In this document: piece by piece, positions 60,160 to 64,000 of the stretch
How positions within the stretch are numbered: the stretch's first letter is position 1
Layout: each line of letters opens with the position of its first letter
Origin: Candidatus Amarobacillus elongatus
GTDB lineage: Bacteria > Chloroflexota > Dehalococcoidia > Tepidiformales > Tepidiformaceae
Assembly (NCBI GenBank): GCA_016703545.1
Contig: JADJBX010000008.1
Location: 12,482 to 76,481, forward strand
DNA length: 64,000 bases
Direction: 5' to 3'
The notes under the pieces: generated by a model
Seen by the model: the letters and a program-made list of their open reading frames with translations, nothing else
The model's database searches: none
What the model was told of the DNA's origin: nothing
Made by a program: the position numbers and the translations under genes

Positions 60160-61113
60160 TCAGGCGGGGGTGGGGCGTTCGTACCAGCGGAGTGCGCGGA
60201 GGCAGCGGAGCGTGACCCAGCGCGAGGGCTCGCGCGGTTCGGTGAGCGCGAAGTGCCGGGCGCCAGATGGCGGTGAGGTGGCGCGCCAGCGGCCGTCCGG
60301 GAGGCGGCGTTTGGCCAGGATGCCGATGGCGTCGGCGGCCCGATCGTCGTGGGGCGCGCGGGTCGTGGCAAGGTGGTCGAGCGCGCGGAGGATGTCGTAC
60401 TGCCAGCCGATGGGGTCCGGGGTGCGCGTGAACCGGTCGGCGACGACCGCGCCGGTGGTGTGCGACCGGAAGAGCCGGTGTGTGAGGAGGAATTCGCGCC
60501 CGCGGGCGACGGCGGCGTTCGTGGCCGCGGCCGGCGGCAGGGTGGCAAGGGCATCGAGCGCGAGGAGGGTGGTGTTGAAGGACGAATGCGCGTCGTGGAG
60601 GCGGCAGTTCCACCCGCCATCGTCGAACTGGTGCTCGAGGAGGAAGCGAGTCAGGGCAGCAATTGGCGCCGGGTCCGGGTAGCCGTTCGCGGCCAGGACC
60701 TGGAGGACCATGGCGGTGACGCAGGCTTCGCCGTCGGCGTGGCGCGCGGGCGGCCACAGGGCGATGCCGCCCGAGGGGAAGAAGTGACCGTGCTCGACGA
60801 GCTGGCGGCACCCCGCGAGTGCGCGTTCGTTGCCGGGGGGCAGGCCCATGCGCGCGAGCAGCAGGAGCGTGTAGGTCGTGGAGGTCCACTTGGGGTTGTA
60901 GAGACCGGCGTGCCGATTGGCGGTGCCGGGCGGTGCGCCCCACCGTCCCGTCGGCTGCTGCCGGCCGAGCAGGGCCGCGCCCCAGCCGTCGGTGGCGATG
61001 CGCTCGCGTTCCGCCTGCCACTCGGCGGGGGGCGCGTTGAGGAGGTCCCGCTGGACCTGCCAGCGAACGGCGGGGTCCCCTTCCAGCAGCCACGCGGCGA
61101 GGTCGGCGTCCAC
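60160..61113 (-). CDS. Alpha/alpha-toroid (prenyltransferase/squalene-oxidase-repeat-like) protein (317 aa)
   Basis: The sequence has toroid-type repeats: LLGRQQPTGRWGAPPGTAN, then YTLLLLARMGLPP, VLQVLAANGYPDPAPIAALTRFLLEHQFDDGGWNC, ALDALATLPPAAATNAAVARGREFLLTHRLF and DDRAADAIGILAKRRLPDGRWRATS. These QxxDGxW-like motifs are those of squalene-cyclase/prenyltransferase folds, but the cyclase DxDD acid motif is not seen, so a terpene-cyclase activity is doubtful. It starts at GTG 61113, divergently from the MBL-like gene (78 bases). Function unknown. Confidence 0.75.
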   Translation of the reverse strand: MDADLAAWLLEGDPAVRWQVQRDLLNAPPAEWQAERERIATDGWGAALLGRQQPTGRWGAPPGTANRHAGLYNPKWTSTTYTLLLLARMGLPPGNERALAGCRQLVEHGHFFPSGGIALWPPARHADGEACVTAMVLQVLAANGYPDPAPIAALTRFLLEHQFDDGGWNCRLHDAHSSFNTTLLALDALATLPPAAATNAAVARGREFLLTHRLFRSHTTGAVVADRFTRTPDPIGWQYDILRALDHLATTRAPHDDRAADAIGILAKRRLPDGRWRATSPPSGARHFALTEPREPSRWVTLRCLRALRWYERPTPA

Positions 61114-61191
61114 ACGGGTACTCTACCGCGCTGCGCGCGGGCGATGCCGCCGCGGCATGCCCACTGGGGCGAACGGGGGTACCATCGAACC

Positions 61192-61815
61192 ATGGCTTTG
61201 GAAATCACGTGGCTCGGCCGGACCTGCTTCCGGCTCAAGGGACGCGAAGGCGTCGTCGTCACCGACCCCTGCTCTCCGGAGAGCGGCTACCGTTTGCCGA
61301 AGCTGACCGCGGACGTCGTGACGCTGAGCAACAGGGGCGACGCGCAGTATTCGTGCGTGGAGGCCGTGAGCGGCCATCGGCGCGTGTTCGACGCACCGGG
61401 CGAGTACGAAGTTGGGGGCGTGCTGGTCACGGGCATCGCGACGAAGCGCCAGGACGGCACGCGGAACGTGGCGTACATCTTCGAACTCGACGGCATCCGC
61501 GTGGCGCACCTTGGGTTGCCGGGGCCGGGGGCCGTGCCGGACGAGCTGAAGGGCGCCGACATCCTGCTCTTCCCCGCGGGCGGCGGGAACTCGCTGGGTG
61601 GCGCCGCGGCCACGGACGCGATGAACGCCGTGGAGGCGAAGATCGCGATCCCGATGAACTTCGCGACGGAGCTGGACGCGGAATCGGGGCTGGACCCGGT
61701 GGAGAAGTTCTTCAAGGAATCGGGTTCGAAGCCGGACCCGCAGCCGCGACTCTCGGTGAGCAAGAGCCAGCTGCCGCCGCAGCCCACGGTCATCCTGCTC
61801 GACGCGCGCTCCTGA
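61192..61815 (+). CDS. MBL-fold protein lacking metal ligands (207 aa)
   Basis: The beginning EITWLGRTCFRLKGREGVVVTDPCSPESGYRLPKLTADVVTLSNRGDAQYSC follows the plan of UPF0173/RNase-Z-like metal-dependent hydrolases ('ixwlGhscfxIxgxxxxilxDP ... DxvlvSHxHxDH'), but the HxHxDH stretch reads SNRGDA, so the first metal ligands are missing. GEYEVGGVLVTGI and VAHLGLPGPG follow the fold. It ends with LSVSKSQLPPQPTVILLDARS. It probably is not a metallohydrolase and may be structural or ligand-binding. ATG 61192 is chosen at the start of the fold. Confidence 0.8.
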   Translation: MALEITWLGRTCFRLKGREGVVVTDPCSPESGYRLPKLTADVVTLSNRGDAQYSCVEAVSGHRRVFDAPGEYEVGGVLVTGIATKRQDGTRNVAYIFELDGIRVAHLGLPGPGAVPDELKGADILLFPAGGGNSLGGAAATDAMNAVEAKIAIPMNFATELDAESGLDPVEKFFKESGSKPDPQPRLSVSKSQLPPQPTVILLDARS

Positions 61816-61821
61816 GGCTCC

Positions 61822-62835
61822 CTAACCGGCGAGCAGATCGAGGGCGTGGCACACAGTCGCGGGTGGCGCGAGCAGGCTGAAGCGGTACGCGCCCGGCGCG
61901 CCGTACATGTCGCAAGGAATGAGGAAGTACCCGGCGTCGCGGACGCGCTGCTCGGCGGCGGCGTCCAGCGGCCGGGCAGGCCACGCCGCGACCGTGAGGC
62001 CTGCCTCCGGGGGCGTCCAGGTCCAATCGTGGTTCGTCAGCGCGCGGAAGATGCGGGCGCCGTTCTCTTCGGCCCGGTCCAGGGTTGCGGCGACGGCGGC
62101 ATCGAAGCGTTCGAACGCGGCCAGCGCGGCCCGCACTGAGAGCGCCGACGGCCCCCCGGAGAGCAGCTGCAGCTGGCGGTCGAGCCGCTCGCGCACGTCC
62201 ACGTCCCGGGTCGCAATCCACCCGATGCGGAGGGCGCCGAGGCCGAGCGGCTTCGAGAGGTCGCCGATGCTGATGGCGCCGGGATCAAGGGTGGCGGCGG
62301 CGGGCAGGGGGACACGGCTGAGGTCGCGGTACACCTCGTCGGCGACGACCGTGGCGCCGGCGGCGCGCGCCTCGCGGCAGAGGGCTGCCATATCGCGGAT
62401 GCGGCCCGCCGGGGTGGTGGGGTTGCAGACGGCGACGACCCGCGTCCCTGGCGCGAGCGGCGACTCGGGCGCGAGGGTGGCGCCGGCCGATTTCGCGGCC
62501 TCTGTGAAGCTGGGGTAGATGCCGCCGTCGACGGCAGCGCGCGAACCCGGTTCCAGCAGCGCCAGCGCGATGGCGGCGAGCGCCTCGGAGGCTCCGGCGG
62601 AGATGACGATGTCCTCGGCGGTGAGCCCCTCGTAGCGCGCGGCGATCGCCTCCCGCAGGTCCGGGGCGCCGGCGGGCGGCACGAACGCGAGCGCGTCGCC
62701 GTCCAGTTCGTACCCGAGGTCCACGGCGAGCGCGGCGGGTGGCGGGCACGACGCGCTGAGGTCGGTCATGCCCGGGGCGAAGTAGGCGGCGTAATAGCGC
62801 AGCAGGTCCAGGCGGGGGTCGACCGTCGCGTCCAT
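61822..62835 (-). CDS. PLP-dependent class I/II aminotransferase
   Basis: A 337-residue fold-type I enzyme: VPPAGAPDLREAIAARYEGLTAEDIVISAGASEALAAIALALLEPGS, VVAVCNPTTPAGRIRDMAALCREARAAGATVVADEVYRD, and the PLP lysine in ISIGDLSKPLGLGALRIGW. It is slightly shorter than usual (~380). Substrate not assignable; histidinol-phosphate or aromatic-type groups are similar. It is followed (downstream in the plus direction) by a strong terminator hairpin shared with the next minus-strand genes' end. Confidence 0.9.
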   Translation of the reverse strand: MDATVDPRLDLLRYYAAYFAPGMTDLSASCPPPAALAVDLGYELDGDALAFVPPAGAPDLREAIAARYEGLTAEDIVISAGASEALAAIALALLEPGSRAAVDGGIYPSFTEAAKSAGATLAPESPLAPGTRVVAVCNPTTPAGRIRDMAALCREARAAGATVVADEVYRDLSRVPLPAAATLDPGAISIGDLSKPLGLGALRIGWIATRDVDVRERLDRQLQLLSGGPSALSVRAALAAFERFDAAVAATLDRAEENGARIFRALTNHDWTWTPPEAGLTVAAWPARPLDAAAEQRVRDAGYFLIPCDMYGAPGAYRFSLLAPPATVCHALDLLAG

Positions 62836-62848
62836 GGGGCGAGCGTAC

Positions 62849-62895
62849 GAAAGCGGGGCGCCGTCCCGGGTGAGTCCCGGCGGCGCCCCGCTTTC
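62849..62895. terminator. Perfect 15-bp inverted repeat, probable (bidirectional) terminator
   Basis: GAAAGCGGGGCGCCG (62849-62863) pairs fully with CGGCGCCCCGCTTTC (62881-62895), with an inner CGGG/CCCG pair. The A/T-ends give TTT on one side and AAA on the other, but the T-run is short. It lies between two minus-strand genes (62954-63214 and 61822-62835). Confidence 0.7.
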
Positions 62896-62953
62896 AAAGC
62901 TGTTCCGAATGCTCGCACGCGTCGAACTTCGAGCGCGTGAAGCTTGACGAGGG

Positions 62954-63214
62954 TCAGGCGCTCTCGAACTCGTCCGCCTTCGCCAGCGCGGTCTGAAGGG
63001 CGGCCACGAGGCTCCGCGCGCTGTCGAGCGTCAGCTCCACGGCCACACGTTCGAGGCCCGTCACGCGGTCGACGAAGTCGATGCCGACGGCGTGCTCGGC
63101 GGCGAGGTTCATTGGGTGGTCGTACGAGACGTAGGCCTGGGCGACGGGGAACCAGCCCCTCGCGCCCTTGCCCATGCCCTCGATAACGGTGGTGTGCATG
63201 ATGTTGGTGCACAT
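62954..63214 (-). CDS. DUF6295-like small protein (86 aa)
   Basis: CTNIMHTTVIEGMGKGARGWFPVAQAYVSYDHPMNLAAEHAVGIDFVD is the pattern I associate with the DUF6295 group (start 'MCTxIxxxxxIEGsxKGAxGWFPVxxAxVYxDHP'). The second half is a helix (VAVELTLDSARSLVAALQTALAKADEFES). Soluble, no catalytic motif, function unknown. It starts 15 bases after the stop of the dienelactone hydrolase and is probably in its operon. The ATG at 63214 fits the family start. Confidence 0.75.
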   Translation of the reverse strand: MCTNIMHTTVIEGMGKGARGWFPVAQAYVSYDHPMNLAAEHAVGIDFVDRVTGLERVAVELTLDSARSLVAALQTALAKADEFESA

Positions 63215-63229
63215 AACCTGCGCCCCTCC

Positions 63230-63989
63230 CTAGCCGAGCTTGCGGCCGAAGAAGTCCCAGACCTTCGCCCAGGCATCGACGGCGGCGGCGGCGCGGTACG
63301 CCTGCGGGGCGTGGTGGTACATGAACCCGTGCCCGGCGCCTTCGTACCGGTGGAATTCGTACTCCTTGCCTGCTGCCTTGAGCGCGGCCTCGTGCTGGTC
63401 GACCTGCTCGGCCGTGGGCGCGCGGTCTTCGAGCCCGAAGAGGCCGAGGATGGGGCACTGGAGGTCGGGCGTGTAGTCGATGGGGGAGACCGGGCGCTTT
63501 TCGGTGAGGTCCTCGGGCTTCATCACCACGCCGCCGCCCCAGAGGTCGATGACGGCATCGACGCCGGTGCCGCGGGTGGCAACGAGGTAGGCGTGGCGGC
63601 CGCCGGAGCAGCTCCCCATGACGCCGACGTTGCCGTTCGAGGTGGGCAGCGCGCGCAGGGAAGTCGATGGCGCCCTGGGCGTCGCCGACGACCTGGTCGT
63701 CGGCGACGCCGCCATCGGCGCGGACCTTCGCGGTGACATCGGCCCATTGCCCATGGCCCGCGCGGCAGTAGAGGTCGGGCGTGAGGGTGAGGTAGCCGTG
63801 GGCGGCGAAGTTGCGGGTGATCTCCTTGTACCAGTCGCTCCAGCCGGGCATGTGGTGGACCAGCACGACCGCGGGGAACGGTCCGGCGCCGAGGGGGCGC
63901 GCGAAGTAGGCGTGGATGGTGTCGCCGTTGTGACCTTCGATGACCGTGGTCTCGGCGATGATCCCTTCGTATTCGTCGGTATTGGGCAT
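63230..63989 (-). CDS. Dienelactone hydrolase-family protein (apparent frameshift)
   Basis: Alpha/beta hydrolase of ~252 residues: TIHAYFARPLGAGPFPAVVLVHHMPGWSDWYKEITRNFAAHGYLTLTPDLYCR, then the nucleophile elbow GVMGSCSGGRHAYL (Cys in GxCxGG, as in dienelactone hydrolase), the Asp region ILGLFGLEDRAPT, and the His in GAGHGFMYHHAPQAYR. The N- and C-terminal parts are in different frames; one extra C at ~63659-63661 (TTCCCTGCG, native TTCCTGCG) explains it. The start ATG 63989 is preceded by GGAGA. It hydrolyses lactones or esters. The window ends 11 bases upstream. Confidence 0.85.
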
Positions 63990-64000
63990 GGGGTGTCTCC

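Overview
High-GC bacterial chromosome (roughly 70% GC by eye), most consistent with a thermophilic Chloroflexota of the Dehalococcoidia/Tepidiformia kind. This is inferred from gene content, not from a search. The supports are F420 biosynthesis (CofC) beside LLM- and PNPOx-type oxidoreductases, a PAC2-family protein, CxxC-x17-CxxC zinc-ribbon proteins, many Pro/Thr/Ala-rich lipoproteins, a very large S-layer-like protein with a C-terminal domain I associate with Chloroflexota surface proteins, peptidoglycan enzymes (Alr, SLT transglycosylase) and a gene pair for a di-myo-inositol-phosphate-type solute typical of thermophiles.

Layout. 0-5.3 kb: 3' end of metH, two membrane proteins, a degenerate GGDEF protein, tRNA-Gly(CCC), a PNPOx-like and a CBS protein. 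5.3-9.2 kb: MacB-like tripartite efflux operon (minus strand). 9.4-11.9 kb: membrane-anchored TIM-barrel glycosidase, MOSC protein and two small overlapping genes. 11.9-17 kb (minus): AlkD-like, TPR, LLM and PAC2 genes. 17.4-25.5 kb (minus): the origin-proximal block rpmH-rnpA-yidD, then a 640-base parS cluster, then PQQ-propeller lipoprotein-yidC-jag-pfkB-parA-parB-ridA. 25.6-31 kb: SLT transglycosylase and divergent alr, then unknown genes. 31.6-37.8 kb: two MBL-fold proteins, HAD, aminoglycoside-type phosphotransferase, carboxymuconolactone decarboxylase-like and nitroreductase genes. 38-46 kb: membrane DsbA, cofC, two GT2 glycosyltransferases, cupredoxin-like, zinc-ribbon, radical SAM and LigB-type dioxygenase. 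46-51 kb: hemC/hemL and secreted proteins. 51.1-52.5 kb: the IPCT/DIPPS pair. 53.5-59.9 kb: promoter, about 530-base structured leader, 1671-aa S-layer-like protein, strong hairpin, anchored surface protein, terminator. 60-64 kb: toroid-fold protein, MBL-like protein, aminotransferase, DUF6295-like protein and dienelactone hydrolase.

Most notable signals: (1) six strong parS-like sites clustered upstream of the parAB operon, plus two outlying arrays of parS half-sites (CGTGAAACA / TGTTTCACG) mostly repeated at 12-13 base spacing; (2) the IPCT/DIPPS pair; (3) a long structured leader on the S-layer gene; (4) several families of intergenic short repeats; (5) two microproteins (38 and 29 aa) with one membrane segment each and the same IKG ending.

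Caution. At least a dozen conserved genes carry an apparent one-base indel or a nonsense codon (adaptor, AlkD, TPR, LLM, ParB, SLT, MBL, CofC, both GT2, DIPPS, DLH). The density, and the hit in parB, look more like draft-assembly error than pseudogene formation. Each is annotated as the intact gene it would be, with the lesion placed.
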